A DNA stretch of 64,000 nt, from the NCBI GenBank assembly GCA_007922305.1, contig ML677334.1, positions 23,915,074 through 23,979,073 on the forward strand, given 5' to 3'. Shown here piece after piece: positions 1-12,612 of this stretch. The notes under the pieces were generated by a model. The model ran no database searches. It was given only the letters and a program-made list of their open reading frames with translations, and was not told where the DNA came from. Both the position numbers and the translations under genes were made by a program. The stretch's first letter is position 1. Each line of letters starts with the position of its first letter. This stretch comes from Dermatemys mawii. Its lineage: Eukaryota; Chordata; Testudines; Dermatemydidae.

Positions 1-2365
1 TTAAAAAAAATATTAATAGATATCTCTGCTAACTTCTTGAGTCACTGAAGCAACTGTGAGTTTTAAGAATGGACTAAAGAAGAGAGTTTCAGCCTGTGCA
101 TCTCCTCTCTGTTGTGGTTTAATGCTCTTTGACAAAGCAAAGCTCCTTGCATTTCTTGCTAACGCGGAAGTGTATTATATAGTATCCAATTATCAAATAT
201 GCTTTTAAAAAAATCTGTTATGAGTGTTGATTTCTACAGTTAATGCACTTGATTCACATAACTTTGTGGTCAGAATTTTACTTCCTGCAATTGCAAAATT
301 TAATTCAAATTGTTTGGAAATAAACACTGATATCAGTCTTTATAGCTTATGCGCAACATGCCTTAGGTGGCACATGACCACAATTCATCATCCAGTTTAG
401 TCCACTGATTGGATTATTAGCTTCCCAGGACCCATTCTAATAGGGAGCATGACATGAATGCTGATCCATGCCCCTCACTGGTATCTGTGGAAACGCAAAA
501 TGAAATAAAACTGAATCCTTGCAAAACTATTTGTAACCACACAGTGCAAAAGGCAAAAATGTCAAACATCACTTGGCAGCAATGTGCAATAATGGTAAAA
601 TCTCAGATATTTTCAGCTAATTTTACTGGGAAAATGAGGGAAATCAACTCAGATAATTTTTAGCATTAATTTGATTGGCTTGCACAACATTTTACTACTG
701 TTTAAAATATACATTTGTCAAAGATCCTCCCCCAAAATGTTGTGTTTTTTTTTTTAAAGGAAAAGCATAATGGGAATTCAGGAAAAAATTTACACTAAGT
801 ACTTTGCAATCTGGATTTCAGAATTCTTAGCATTTTTTATGTCAAAAACAAACACATGGGTATTCTGCAGTTGAGAAGAGCAATTGGAGGGAGATTATTT
901 TGGGTGGATGGGATTTAAGAAGTATCTTGAAGACGTGTGTGGGTTTGTTTTTTTTTTAAATAAAATCGTTTCAGGTTTGCAGAGTGTATTGATGTTACAT
1001 CAGTTATACTGCAACTTGATAAGCCATGTTTTCAATTGAAGTATCCCTACTCACAGGGAACTGCTTGAATTAAGCCACTCTTGTCTTAATCCTAACCCTT
1101 GTGCATTTGCAGGATTGGCATTTGAGTCTCTCTATGTTTAGTGTAATTGTCAGAGTGCTGATAGGCTCTTAATAGGTTAGTCTGGAAGGTCTCACTGCAT
1201 ACATACCTATGCAGTACTGACTATTAGGTTCTGGGTTGTCTGTAATAAGAGCACTTATTTTTTTGAAATTGCGCAGGGCTCTCTGTGCTCCTTGCCTCTG
1301 CCTGCACCACAGCACAAGAGTCAGCTTCATTGAATATGTGCATGCTGCATAGGCACCTGAGGTCCTGTTCCACTAAACTCTGGGTCTTGACTACAACTGA
1401 GTTCATTTCTTTAGTAGGACTGCAGGAAGTTTTCCCACCATCTTTCTGATTGCAGGCATGATACTCCACAGTACCGGAGGAACAAATGACATGACCTTCA
1501 CTTCCTTATGTGATGTTTTTAACAGCTAGTATTGTCTTGCTATTTTTAATGATACAGGCCAAGGTTTTCTGAAGTGGGTGTTATGGGAGTGCTCTGTCTG
1601 TAGGTAGGTAAATAGCTATGTTGTCAATAGATAGCAATCCAGAATATGTAGCATAAATCCTGTAAGACCAATACATTTGCTGCTGTTCACTGCAAACATC
1701 ACCTTACATGCAGCTTTTACATAGAGCTCTTAACACTAAATGTACATTTCTAAATTTGAAAATTTACTGGAATTGCTGCTGCTCAGCTCTTGTGAAAACT
1801 GTTGAAAGTGCCTAAATATGGACTTAGGAGGCTAAATGTAAACACCCTCTCTTGAAAATTTTGCTCACAGTATTTAAGATTTTTAGCTACTTGTCAGAAC
1901 AATATGGCATACAATTAACATCTCTTTGACCTAACAAATCTGTACATACTATGAGCATTGTAATGTATAAAATGAACTGGAGGAAGACTAAGAAAATACT
2001 GCTGTATAAAGGAAGAGCCATGTTTTCTAAAGATGTGGAAGCCAGACAACTGTTAATTAAAGTAGCAAAGGAAGTTAAATTGGAAAGGTTTTAACAGCAA
2101 TTTCTTTAAATCCCTTACAACTGGTAGCTGTAACTTTCTAGTGTGTATCCCACTGACCAAGAAATACAGAGTAAAATGCAGACTATATTATTTTTATTAT
2201 AAATTTTAAAGTACATCCATTTTAATGGACTTGGAACACATGAAAAGGTCTCATACACAAATGCTTAGTTAAGGTGAAATGAAGATTGTAGGCACATATC
2301 AATGAGTTGAGTGTACTGTGTATATACTAACTTTTCAAGAATGTTAATTTAAAAAAATATTATAT
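1..2365. other. Presumed BMP6 intron 1 sequence, no gene recognised
   Basis: AT-rich single-copy-looking sequence with short homopolymer runs and no reading frame that resembles a known protein. It is called intron only because BMP6 exon 2 is the first exon found downstream and no exon 1 was found in the window. I see no clear repeat family here. Confidence 0.5.
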
Positions 2366-2472
2366 ACGTGTAGCAGAGCGCTGACTCAGTGGCGCGGCGC
2401 CTCCTGCTGGTTGTCCTGGGAATTAGTCAGCTCCAGAGCGCCCTCTGCTGTCCAATGTCTCACCTGCCTCTG
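2366..2472 (+). repeat. Left half of an older interspersed repeat split by a hAT-like insertion
   Basis: GC-rich segment with the motif gcgccctctgctg, which I recognise from an abundant turtle-type repeat. The sequence stops at about 2472 and continues at 3535, where gcctcagg picks up the same repeat. The gap between is the hAT-like element, so this half and the next were once contiguous. Confidence 0.55.
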
Positions 2473-3534
2473 CAGGGCTGGCTCTAGGTTTTTTGCCGCC
2501 CCAAGCAAAAAATATTTTTGGCTTCCCCCGACCCCACCCCAGGCCCCGCCCCCACACCCTCCTGCTGTCCCAGTCCTGGGCTCCCCCCGTTCCCACCCAC
2601 CAGTGCCCTCCCCTCACCCACACCCCTCTGCCGCCCCAGCCCTGGGTCACTGGTAACTCACTCCCAGGGCGGGTCATCAGCATCCCGCCCATGACACTAG
2701 CAGGGACGGAGGCTGCATCCACCCAACTCCTTCCCAGTGCCCAGGGGGGCCCTGACTCCGCCCGCTCTCCCCTTGCCTCCAGCCGGTTTGGCGCTGGCAG
2801 GGTAGGGGTAAGCAGCAGGGCTCCCGGGCTGCGCCTCAGCCCAGGGTCTGTCCATCTGGGGCTCCCGCCTCCAGGACTGGCCAGAAATCGGGAGGGCAGA
2901 GCTGGAGGGAGCGCCGCAGCAGGGGGCTGAGGTGCCAGGGCAGGGCAGCCCCAGAGGGAGCGGCCAGTGGGGAGTAAAGCCTTGGAGAGCGGGACGCAGG
3001 CCCCGCATGGCAGTGACCCTGGCACCGGTCCCCTCTGTGGCCCCGCTGCTGCTACTCCTGGCCACCCTGCTGCAGCCCATGGGCAGCGTAGGCTGCTTTG
3101 CCCAGCCCTGGCTGCAGCACTGGAGGGTGGCCATCCTGCAGCACCTCCAGCGCTGCAGCCTCGGTGGAGCACGGGACACTCGGACCCCAGTCCAAGTGTC
3201 CCATGCTCCACGTGTTGGAGCCTGCCTGATGGCTCCGCCGCGGCTGGTGGTGTGAACTGCAGTGGCTCCAGGGCACGCCCTGAACACAATGCGCTGCTGC
3301 TTCTGAACTCCAGTCCTGGTGCCAGCTTTGGCCACTCACTGTGGCTTTTCCCTTGGACTTCGGTGTCAGCCGCGGCCCTGCCGGGTCTGGGACAGCGTCT
3401 ACCTGGGTGAGTGCCTGCAGGGCCAGGCCCCAAGCCAAAAAAAAAAAAATGGCCGGAATGGCATCGCTGCAATGGGTGTCCTGCTATGTGCCATAAGCAC
3501 ATGCTTGCTTTGCTGGTGCCTAGAGCTGGTCCTG
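2473..3534. mobile_element. hAT-like non-autonomous DNA transposon, nested
   Basis: The left terminus reads cagggctggctctagg. The right terminus, reverse-complemented, reads caggaccagctctaggc, giving imperfect terminal inverted repeats of about 16 bp that begin with CAG as in hAT elements. The flanks carry gcctctg on the left and gcctcagg on the right, a decayed target duplication. The interior is GC-rich and produces long open frames on both strands, including about 359 codons on the minus strand. These have no recognisable domain and reflect base composition. An A run near 3437-3449 lies before the right terminus. Confidence 0.72.
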
Positions 3535-3830
3535 GCCTCAGGCCCTTTGTCCCTCATGGATCACGGTGCCCTTTTACCCCAGGGTTTTGCCCCCAGCACT
3601 ACCCCTTTACTGTGGGTTTCCCTTCCCAGGGGAAACTCCAACTCTCTAAACCCACCTTGTGACAGTGGCTACTGCCAGTTGTCTTCTAGCCCCCACTCAC
3701 TGAAGCAAACTGCAATCTGTCATGGCTACTCATCATTAGCAAGGGGTTAGCACCAGTTGCCTGTGCCTATTCTGAGGCTGCACCTCTGTAGCCCCAGTAC
3801 CTTTGTAGGCCTTTTTAGTTTTGAGTAATT
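3535..3830 (+). repeat. Right half of the older interspersed repeat
   Basis: Continuation of the repeat interrupted at 2473. It includes a pyrimidine-rich stretch of CCCC-containing segments and ends near the motif ggcctttttag. It encodes no protein that I recognise. Confidence 0.5.
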
Positions 3831-4326
3831 TGAACACAGCACCTCCACAATCCTCTCTCAGTGCTTGCTGCTTAGTGTCTGTCCAGAGCAAGCTGTGTTT
3901 AGAAGGGTATATACTGCCACATCATCTAGGCAGAACTCTGTTACAGAAACCAAGAGAGGGGCCTCATTCAGGACTACTGTATATCACAGGTGGTGGTGTA
4001 CTTGGGCTGTGACTAGAGCGAATCAATTATTTTTTTTTTTTTTGTTAAAACACTTTTTTCAATGAAAAAATGTTTTTTTCCACTGAAATACAGAATTTCT
4101 TTTTGGCTGAATCTCCTTTAAATAAACACTTCTCTGCGAAGGAGAGGGGCGGGAGGGAAAAATCTGAAAACAACTTTTTTTCATTTTGCTTTCATTTAAT
4201 TGAAAAATGAAACAATAAAATTCAAGTAGAACTATTGTTTTCATCTTGTTCAAAATATTTAGTGGAAATTGTTTTATATTAGCATTTATTTTAGCATATA
4301 TCTTAAACACACCCTACCTTATCTTT
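3831..4326. other. Unannotated intron stretch with poly-T
   Basis: No gene or clear repeat family. A T run lies at about 4028-4043, followed by A/T-rich sequence. Confidence 0.4.
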
Positions 4327-4724
4327 CTGTGGGTATCAACACTACAACGTTATGTTGATTGAAATTGTTATATGCAACCGCCATGGGTATTGCATCGCTT
4401 GTGTGTGTGCACACTATGCTAATTGTGTTGACAGTGTGTATGCTCACCAGGAGCGTTTTTATTGATGAAGTGCACTGTAGGTAGTACTATCCCACTGTGC
4501 AACTTTCCCCCATGAAGCTGAGGGTGTTTTGGGAAGTTTTTGCAATGGCTCTTGGCGCTGAAACAAATCATGCAGGGGTGACTGGGAGACTGGATTCAAC
4601 TTCCCATAATGCACTATTCTCCATTCCGTAATTTCATCTGCATCACATAATGCTTTTCTCCTCTTCTCAAAAGTCCTGCAAATCCATGCATTCCTCCTTG
4701 CTGTCCACCATCGCTGTTACAAGC

Positions 4725-5894
4725 ATGGACCCTGCACAGCCCTGCACTATTGTCCTGAGCATTGAACAAACAGGGCACCTGATGCTACAATATTTGATTC
4801 CTTGTGCTACAAAGAAAGAAACAATTCAAGGTTGTTGGTATGTTCACGGAGCAATTGCAGATGAGGGAGCACCAGTTCTAGGCCTGAGAAACAAGCACTT
4901 TCTGATGGGATTGCATTGTCATGCAGGTTTGGGATGATCATCAGTGACTCCAGAACTTTCATATGCACAAGGCCACATTCCTGGATCTGTGTGCCGAACT
5001 CACCCTAGCCATCTAGCAAAAGGACACCAGCATAAGAGACATGCTGGCAATTGAGAAGTGAGTGGTGATTGCACTGTGGAAACTTCCAATGCCAGATTAC
5101 TACTAGTCAGACAGGAATCAACCTGGAGTCAGGAAATCCACCCCAGGGGCAATTGTCATGCAAGTGTGAAGGGCCATTAATTGCCTCTTGCTACGTAGGA
5201 CTGTGACTTTGGACAATGTGCAGGACATAATGGATGGTTTTGTGGGAGTGGGGTTCCTAAAATGCATTGGGATGATGGGTGGCCTGCATTATCCCTGTTT
5301 TAGCACCAGACCACCTTGTCACAGAGTACAGCAACAGAAAGGGCTACTTTCCTATGGTAATGCAAGCGTTGGTAGATCTCCTGGGGCACTTTACTGAAAT
5401 CAGTGCGAGCTGGTCAAGGAAGGTGCATGATTCATGCATTTTTAAGAACACAGGACTGTTCAGAAAGCTGCAAGCAAGGACTTTCTTTCCCATCTGGTGA
5501 ATTACCTTTGGGAATGTTGAAATGCCAAAAGAGATGCTGGGAGACCCAGCCTACTCCTTGCTCCCATGGCTCATGAAGTCATACACCGGCCACCTCAGTA
5601 GCACCAAATAGCACGTCAGCTACAGGTTCAGCAGGTGTAGAATAACAAATGACCAAAGGCATAATTCAACTGACGGATGGCTGGTGTTGTCTACTTGCGA
5701 GATTGGACCTTAGTAGAAAAAATATCCCAATGGTTATAGCTGTGTCCTACATGAGATCTTTGAAGCAAAGACTGCAAAGTTTTTGTTGTGATAGTGGGCA
5801 AAGGTCCAGTGGCTGTCTCCTGAATTTGAACAGCCAGATTCAAGGACGATTAGAAGATCTCAACAGGGAGCTATATGGCTCAGGGAGGCTTTGA
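4725..5894 (+). pseudogene. Harbinger (HARBI1-like) transposase pseudogene
   Basis: Encodes remnants of a PIF/Harbinger DDE nuclease, which in live elements cuts at the terminal inverted repeats. Family-typical blocks appear in order across several frames: an ATFLDLCAEL-like N-terminal segment, VIALWKL, GxxKST, RAINxLLLRR, then KVHDSCIFKNTGLFRKL, GDPAYSLLPWLMK and finally RLDLSxKNIPMVIA. The start was set at the ATG before DPAQPC, matching the usual N-terminus. The usual first catalytic Asp (DGTHIP-type motif) reads GGLHYP, so Asp became Gly. The second Asp survives in GDPAY. The Glu region (usually VECAFG) reads KGIIQ, so Glu is lost. Several in-frame stops and at least two frame changes confirm a pseudogene. 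Confidence 0.82.
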
Positions 5895-7669
5895 AAGATC
5901 ATTTTAATAGTGAGCCAAAATAGTGTGCTCCACCAGGCCCTGTTCTTGTGCAGCCTGCTTTGAATCTTGCAGTGAGTGCTGTGTGTGTAGGAATGCCAGT
6001 GCATCCATTAATATTGTCTGAGAATGATGTTATGGGTTCTGTGACAAAATGAAGTAACAGGAAATTGATGGGTATCAGATCTGCTCCGCACATGTTGTGA
6101 ATTAATAAAGATGAATTATGTTCCAAAAAATAGAATTTATTCTGTAACATGAACCAGGCAAATAAAAAAAGCATTTAGAACTTTATATAACTGAATAAAT
6201 TAAGGGAACACAACTTATGAAGGTGAAAGAACAGTCATTTCCATTTCATGTACACACGCACTGACCTGTGAAAGACGTGATTTGTGTACATGTGGCTGTG
6301 ATTGTCTTTAACGTCTCTTGGGCAAAGTGGTAAGGGTACTGCAGTGGCCCCAGATGCCACATGGACTGTTGAGGTGGGGGAATAGGGAAGTCCCGACACT
6401 GAGTTGTTTACGGGCTGGAGAGGGAGGTGAGCATGGGATTCTTGGAACTGCAGGGCAACCAGATTCCTCAGCATCCCTATTTGGTGCCTGAGGGGTCACA
6501 TTATGTCCGGGTGCATCTCTCTCTCCTTTTCCTGCATGGATTCCCAGGCCTTTCTCCTCTCCACTCTTCCTTATCCATGCTCTCTGCAAGGGTCCTTCTC
6601 CAGGCTCTGTTCTCATTCTCTGATGCAGCACGGGCTTGCAACGTCTTCCGCAATGTCATTCCAAGTCCTCTTCTTTCTCATCTTTATCTAGCTCAGGTAT
6701 TCTGCGGGTGTGGAGCAGGAGGCCCTCCAGGCCACAATCCAAGCGGCTGCAGATACAACACACACAAGTACCATTGTCAGTGTATACACAACACAAGTAA
6801 AAACTTAAGATACTGAACTCACTCCTCCGATCCCAGAAAGTTGTGAGCACTACATTTTCACATCTCCTTGGGACTGACACAACAATGCGCCAGCCACAGC
6901 ATCGGTGAGTGTGGCCCTCGGGGACAGAGAGGGTTGGGGAAATGAGCAGGGGACAGCTCACAGGCATGAATGTGTATGTGAAGGGCAATGGAACTGAATA
7001 CTGGCACCGATTTCCACAGGTGGTGGTCATTTTAGTTGACCTCTCACTCCTGAGGGTAAGAGAGACAGAGACACCACAGTTGCTGCTACCATCCCGATGC
7101 TGTCTAGGCCCATATGCTGCTAATCTGTGTCCTGCAATGGTCCCTGCTGAAGGAATCACAGAGTTGTGTGGAAAAATGTCTCTATTGCGGAGGAAGAAAT
7201 AAGGCAGTCCACCCCAGAAACCTTTGGCGGGGGATTGTACCTCCATGAAAGTTTCATTGAGATCTCTGCTGAGGATTGATGGGGCATCCTGGTGCACATA
7301 AACTCTTCTGCATGGCCCCATCTGCTGAACTCTAGAGGGAAATGAGAAGCAGAGAGCAACTCTACCTCTCTTGGTTGTTCCGCTACTTCTTTGAGCACAT
7401 GCGAAAGAGAGTAAATCAACATGAGTGTCCTGCTACTGTGAGGGTTCCAACCGTGTAATTTCAATATAAGCTGCACACTTACCAGAGGTTCCTTTCCCTG
7501 CATCAGGTTTGCCTATGCTCGACTGTGGGGACTGGCTGGACTGTGGTGGAGTCACAAATCTGTCCTGGCTCTCTGCACAGCTGGATCTCCTGATTCGCCT
7601 GTTCCCCATACTCCTCCTCCTCTTCCTCGCTGCTCATGTCAGGAACCTGTGATTCGGGCTTCTCGGAAG

Positions 7670-8030
7670 TTATTCATGGCGCTCTTGCAGGTGGTGGTAG
7701 AGGTGTCTTTGCCAAGGATGGCATGTGGCTCTTTGTAAAAGTGTCAGGTCTGTGGCTTCGCACCAGATTGATTTGCTGGTTTCCCTGTCCTTCTGGTATG
7801 CCTGCCGCAGCTCTTTGGCTTTTATGCAGCACTGCAGCTGGTCCCTGTTGTAGCCCTTCCCTTGCAGGCTCCAAGCAATCTACTCATAGATGTTGATGTT
7901 TCTATGGCTGGATCAGAGCTGTGCCTGCACAGCCTCTTTCCCCCACAGGCCCCGGAGATCCAATATCTCCTGTCTACTCCAGGCAGGAGAACATCTGCAG
8001 CATGTAGCTGACATGTTAGCTGGGCAGTTG
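7670..8030 (-). pseudogene. Myb/SANT-like (trihelix) DNA-binding protein of the Harbinger element, pseudogene
   Basis: Second Harbinger gene, whose product in live elements helps the transposase enter the nucleus and bind the ends. Reading the minus strand from about 8025 gives WSRQEILDLRGLWG and then, past a stop, HRNINIYE, GYNRDQLQCCIKAKELRQAY. This is the usual trihelix arrangement: Trp and Leu-rich helix 1, then CxxKxKELRQxYQK. An in-frame TGA follows AQL and a TAG follows IYE. Downstream on the same strand (7650 towards 6600) are longer open stretches that I cannot assign with confidence to its C-terminus. Confidence 0.72.
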
Positions 8031-8409
8031 CACATAACAATGGAGAGTTGGTAGGCGTGCTCACCAAGCAGGGTGACCAGAAAAAGGAATTTCAAAAATG
8101 TCACTGAGCTCTAATGGGGAGGAGCAGCTTGCTATCCTCCTGGGCAGCAGAGTTCACAATGGTGACCAGAGTAGTCACCCTGGGGCATTAGGGGATATGT
8201 CAGCTGTTACCGGCCTCCTTGAGGTAAGTAACATTGTTGACACTGACACCGCAATGACCTTGACTCTATGCCACTTGGGATGATGGGTGTATTATGTCAG
8301 CAGAGTGGGGCAGTTAGGTTGGTGGGAGCAAAATTTAAGTGTAGACTCATCCGCAGCTAAGTCGATGAAACTGCATTGCATCAACCTAACCATGTAGTGT
8401 AGGTCCTGG

Positions 8410-11400
8410 TAAGGATATGAGAGCCGTAAAGTCTCGTTTTACTTTGTAAAACAGTAGAAAGAATTGAGCAATATTGTCTTCTCCTTACTCTGTTACAACC
8501 CAGCTACTTCAACTGAGTTCCAAAAGAAATGTCCAAGCCTGGAAGTAAAAGCTGACACCTAAAGATAGGAACCCTTCACGGTAAGGGGGACAACCCATCC
8601 AGAACTGTCCCCAGTCCCAAATCGACATTGGTCAAAAAATAAGTGATTCCTCACCCTTTTGGATAACTGGGTTGGTATTAATGGTTCTGAAAAATCCTCC
8701 GAATTATTTAGATATTGTTAAAGTGCATTTTACATATACAGTATAAAACTGGTGCTGTTGCTGGTGTTTATGAATATAAAGTAAGGGCCAACAAAAATTC
8801 AGAAAGGGGTATGTGTCAGTATCTCATTAAAACACTGAGAATGTGGGATTCTGTAGTACAAAGGCCATTGTCTAAAAAATTCCTTGTAAACTACACACAA
8901 GTGGACATACTTCAGATATTCCTTGGTGTTTTTTGTAGTCGGCCTATTTCCTGTAATTTTTTAAATAGCATAAAATAGCCAAAATCTGAGGTCTAGACTA
9001 GTTTGCTCTGCTGATTTCTCCCCCCACCACCCTTTGGGAGATTTACAAACCACAAAGAGTTGGAATGAATCAAAAATAACTGTTCGTACACCTACTGATT
9101 AGAGCTTTCAATGTCCCCAATTTTGTTACAACACACACAAGCATAATCATTCGCAGAGTTTAAGTAAATGGTTTTTTTCTTTTTAATAGAGAACATTTTA
9201 GATGTGGTGTGTTTTTGTTTCAGTATCCTTTGGTATCTTATACTGTCAATGCTCTAGGAGTCCACCGTGCCAGAAAGAACATATTTTAGAATCCTTTTCA
9301 CTCCCCACCCCCACTTATTATCAAGCATATTACTGCCACTCTCAGAGTATTTCATCACTGCTGTTTCTAAACTGTAGATTCCTCTAAGCATGACAGCAGC
9401 TGGAGCTAATAACATGAATTATATAAGTCACACATTTTAAGATCATTTTCTCCAATACTAACTAGAGGAAGTTCATCACTGTGGCATGCAATGTAATTGA
9501 CAGTCTTTTTGCAGAAGGCAACGCTGAGGCGTGGGGGTAGCAAATGCTTCCAGACTGGTTTGTGGATTTTTTTTGTTTTTTGTGTGCGACAGTATGAAAG
9601 CTTTTGCTCTGCTCTCCATACATGTTTGTTTTTATTGCCATTCTGAAACAGACACACTTGCCAAAACCCCACACAGTAGAGTAGTTTAATAAGACTGAGC
9701 ACCCAGAGGTGAAGAGAAATTCATAAATATGCATTAAAAACATTTTTCTTTAACATAATCAAACCATTGTTTATGAAAAAGCATCTAGAGGGAGGAATAA
9801 TAACATGAGAAGATAGACAAATGGGCTGTTTTTTTAAACATTGGAATCTTTCAAAATACTTTTTTTAGTTTTAAAAAAAGTAAGCAGGTGTTGTTCACCA
9901 TCTCTCTGGAGTCCTTCCATCTCTGTCAGATATATAGTAGTACTATGTTGCAATAACAATTGAAAAAAGCCATACTGTTTATAACCAATGTGTTTGCCAT
10001 TGAATCATAAAATTAAAATCTCTGGGCAATTTACTTGTTGACACATTGGGACACTTTACTTTTGGCATTTGGGACACATTATGTTGGCTATTGTTATCTT
10101 ATTTAAAAATATAAATAGTTTTAGGTTGGAAAAAGCTTGGAAAAAGATGGCAGGCGACCAACCAAGGCAAGAGATGAGGGCATTAGAGAGAGAGGAAAAA
10201 TAAGATCATTGATGACAAAATTAAATTATATGAACTGGGTGTGGCAGAAAAGTGCTCAAATCACCAAACAGCTGGGAAGTGCAAAGCAAAAATATACAAG
10301 GCAAATGTCTAAAGACTAATTTGTGGACAAGCAGCTTTGTGATGAATCTTCGCACACAGTTTTTTAAGAGGGTGTTGGTTGTTCCTTTCAAATTTTATCC
10401 CCAAGAACCTGCTCGTTGCAGGAAAATGATGTAGATAAACTGAAAGCCTGGTATTTAGGGAACTTTCATCTTTATTTTTAACCAGCCAAGTTTTATTAAT
10501 TTCCCATTAGCCAACCTGAGATTTTGCCAGTCAATGTCTGTGCTGCTATTTCAAGACTGTGTATGTTACCTTTATTTTTAATCATCTGGCTTTGGAATGT
10601 AACTTTTTTTTGTTTTTTCATTCACCAAATACAAAAGTGGGAGAGAGAGCAAGTAGGAACTTTGCAGGGACTGTTCCTTGTCCTGCTGGATACTCTTGAG
10701 GTGATCTACCCAGCTCTGCTACTGTATTAAAATTAAGCCAACTATTTGGACTAAGAATGTCTGTGAATCCTCTTTTAGTAACGTTTAGCAGTAGTTTGTT
10801 CCCAGATGTTATTTTATCCCCTAACTTTACATCCAGATCAAGATGGTCTTTTATTCCCAAAGCATCCTCCCCTCGTCTCTTAATGTAGTTGGAAATAGTG
10901 AGCTTCAATCGGAAAGAGAAGCCCACATATCTTACAGTAAGAGGATCTGAAATTGGACTGCAGTGTCCAAATCTCTTTATCAGATGGCTAGAAACATTCT
11001 AAGGATGTTTCTCGTCATTGTGGGAATATTAATTTCTTTTAACAAAAATTTGTCTTCATATTTTAAATTTGGAAGATTTTTATTCTTAAAGTGAAAATTA
11101 CCACCCCTACTCCCCCCAGTGCAGAAGCACTGCACAAGGCCTATGCACCACTTAACCCCTAACTCTGTATGGGGATGAATTTCATCCTTAAATTGTGATG
11201 TCTCCTTTAAAAGATCTGTCTGGGTGGGAACTGAATGGCTGAGGGATACATAATGGATTAATGATCCTTTTACCTCTGCTGTAGTTCACTAGTTCAAGTG
11301 CAGCCCAAGGCAGTAATGATTGAAAGTTGTTAAGGTCTGATGGCTATTTTGCTCATGTAAAATGATTTTAGTTGTCTTGTTTCAGTTTCTGGTGGATAAT

Positions 11401-11517
11401 TTTTCACAGAACAAAGCCCCCACCACTGTTTGAACCCCTGCAGATATGATCAGCAGAAAGCTAAAGGATGGAATAGACATGAACACTGAATACCTGACTC
11501 TCCTAGGTACAGTAGAC
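8410..11517. other. Intron stretch without recognised gene
   Basis: About 3.1 kb with only short open frames on both strands, none with a recognisable domain. T- and A-runs are present (for example 9568-9580 and 9826-9880). It may include old degraded repeats that I cannot name. Confidence 0.4.
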
Positions 11518-11520
11518 TAA

Positions 11521-11806
11521 GGGCTTGTCTTCACTAGCTCGGGGAGAGATCAATCTTATGGCGATCGATTTATCGCGTCTCGTCAAGATGCAATAAATTG
11601 ATCGCCAGCGGCGCCCCCGTCGACTCCGTAACTCCAGCTCGCCAAAAGGCACAAGCTGGAGTCGACGAGGGAGCACGCCGCCAACCACCACCGCCATGAG
11701 GACGGCAGGGAAGTCAGCTCTAGATACGCTGATTTCAGCTACGTTGTTAACGTAGCTGAAATTACATATCTACAGTCGATCCCCCCGCCCTAGTGAGGAC
11801 CAGCCC
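11521..11806. mobile_element. Harbinger-type MITE with TAA target duplication
   Basis: A 286-bp element with terminal inverted repeats: left gggcttgtcttcactag, right (reverse complement) gggctggtcctcactag, 14 of 17 positions identical. It is flanked on both sides by TAA (11518-11520 and 11807-11809), the TWA target signature of PIF/Harbinger. It has no coding capacity. The interior keeps CpG-containing segments such as gcgatcg and gtcgac, suggesting a moderate age. Confidence 0.85.
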
Positions 11807-12612
11807 TAAGGTTCTCTCCATTTCAAGACTAAGGCACTTGTTCACAGAATTGTGAGGGCAAACTTGACAACTGCTAGCCAATCATTCCTATTGTGTGGAT
11901 CGATGCAGTGTTCGTTTGAGTGTGGATCACTCAAGCTATCTCTTTTCAGGTTAGCCCAGTTTGATTGAGAGCAATTGCACTGCAAAACAGCACTTCAATG
12001 ACACAGAGTAATTGGATTAGCAGCATAGAGTAGCTGTATCCTCACTTCATTACTAGATCAAGTATCAACTTCAACTTTAACCTGTACTCTCCAACAGGCC
12101 AGCTAGCTTGAGTTTAAAGTACCATGTGACTCTAGGTACCGACTTGTTTGTGTGCATGAGAGTCTTGCATTACTGTATACCTCAAGCTAATGCTGCAGTG
12201 AAGACAAGGTTTAATGCTCTTAACTTATCAATTTTCAAGTGCACCAACTTTACTTTGTCCTTTTTTAAAGTACGGATTTGGAACATTATTAGAGAGTTCA
12301 GAGAAGAGCCAGGAGAATGACTGAAGGATTGACAGACATTATGGGTGGCAGGTGTCGTAGTCCCTAACTCAGGGTGTAGCCCTGCCCATACTCTGCTCCG
12401 AGGCTCTGCCCCATTCCCTTTCTCTCTTGAAGCCAGTGGGGGCTCAGCTGAGGCTGGCAGCCTGGAGGTTGGGGCTCAGGCAGGCTGGGGTCTGGTCACA
12501 TCGGTGGGCAGGAGGCAGGCACTTGCCCAAAGGGGTGGCCAGAGACTGCTTGGACTGGCCAGGGACTGGGGCGGCCGGGGGTGAGAAGTGCGCTTGGGTG
12601 GAAGGGGCAGGA

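Larger units (their letters stand above)
4327..8409 (+). mobile_element. Near full-length PIF/Harbinger DNA transposon, decayed
   Basis: The two ends form an imperfect inverted repeat: left ggtatcaacactacaacgtt, right (reverse complement) ggacctacactacatggtt. The right end is followed by TAA, the 3-bp target type of Harbinger; the matching left copy is not clear. Inside are the two genes expected of an autonomous Harbinger: a DDE transposase on + (4725-5894) and a Myb/SANT-like DNA-binding protein on - (coding remnant about 7670-8030). The two converge. Both carry stops and frameshifts, so the copy is dead. The stretch between them (5895-7670) has no intact frame; part may be the 3' portion of the Myb gene. 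Confidence 0.78.

Noticed and set aside
2400..3500. Possible BMP6 exon 1 because of high GC
   Set aside because: No signal peptide or BMP prodomain text in any frame; termini and flanks show a transposon.
2423..3502. 359-codon open frame on the minus strand
   Set aside because: Lies wholly inside a GC-rich hAT-like element, overlaps open frames in other phases, and shows no domain or conserved motif.
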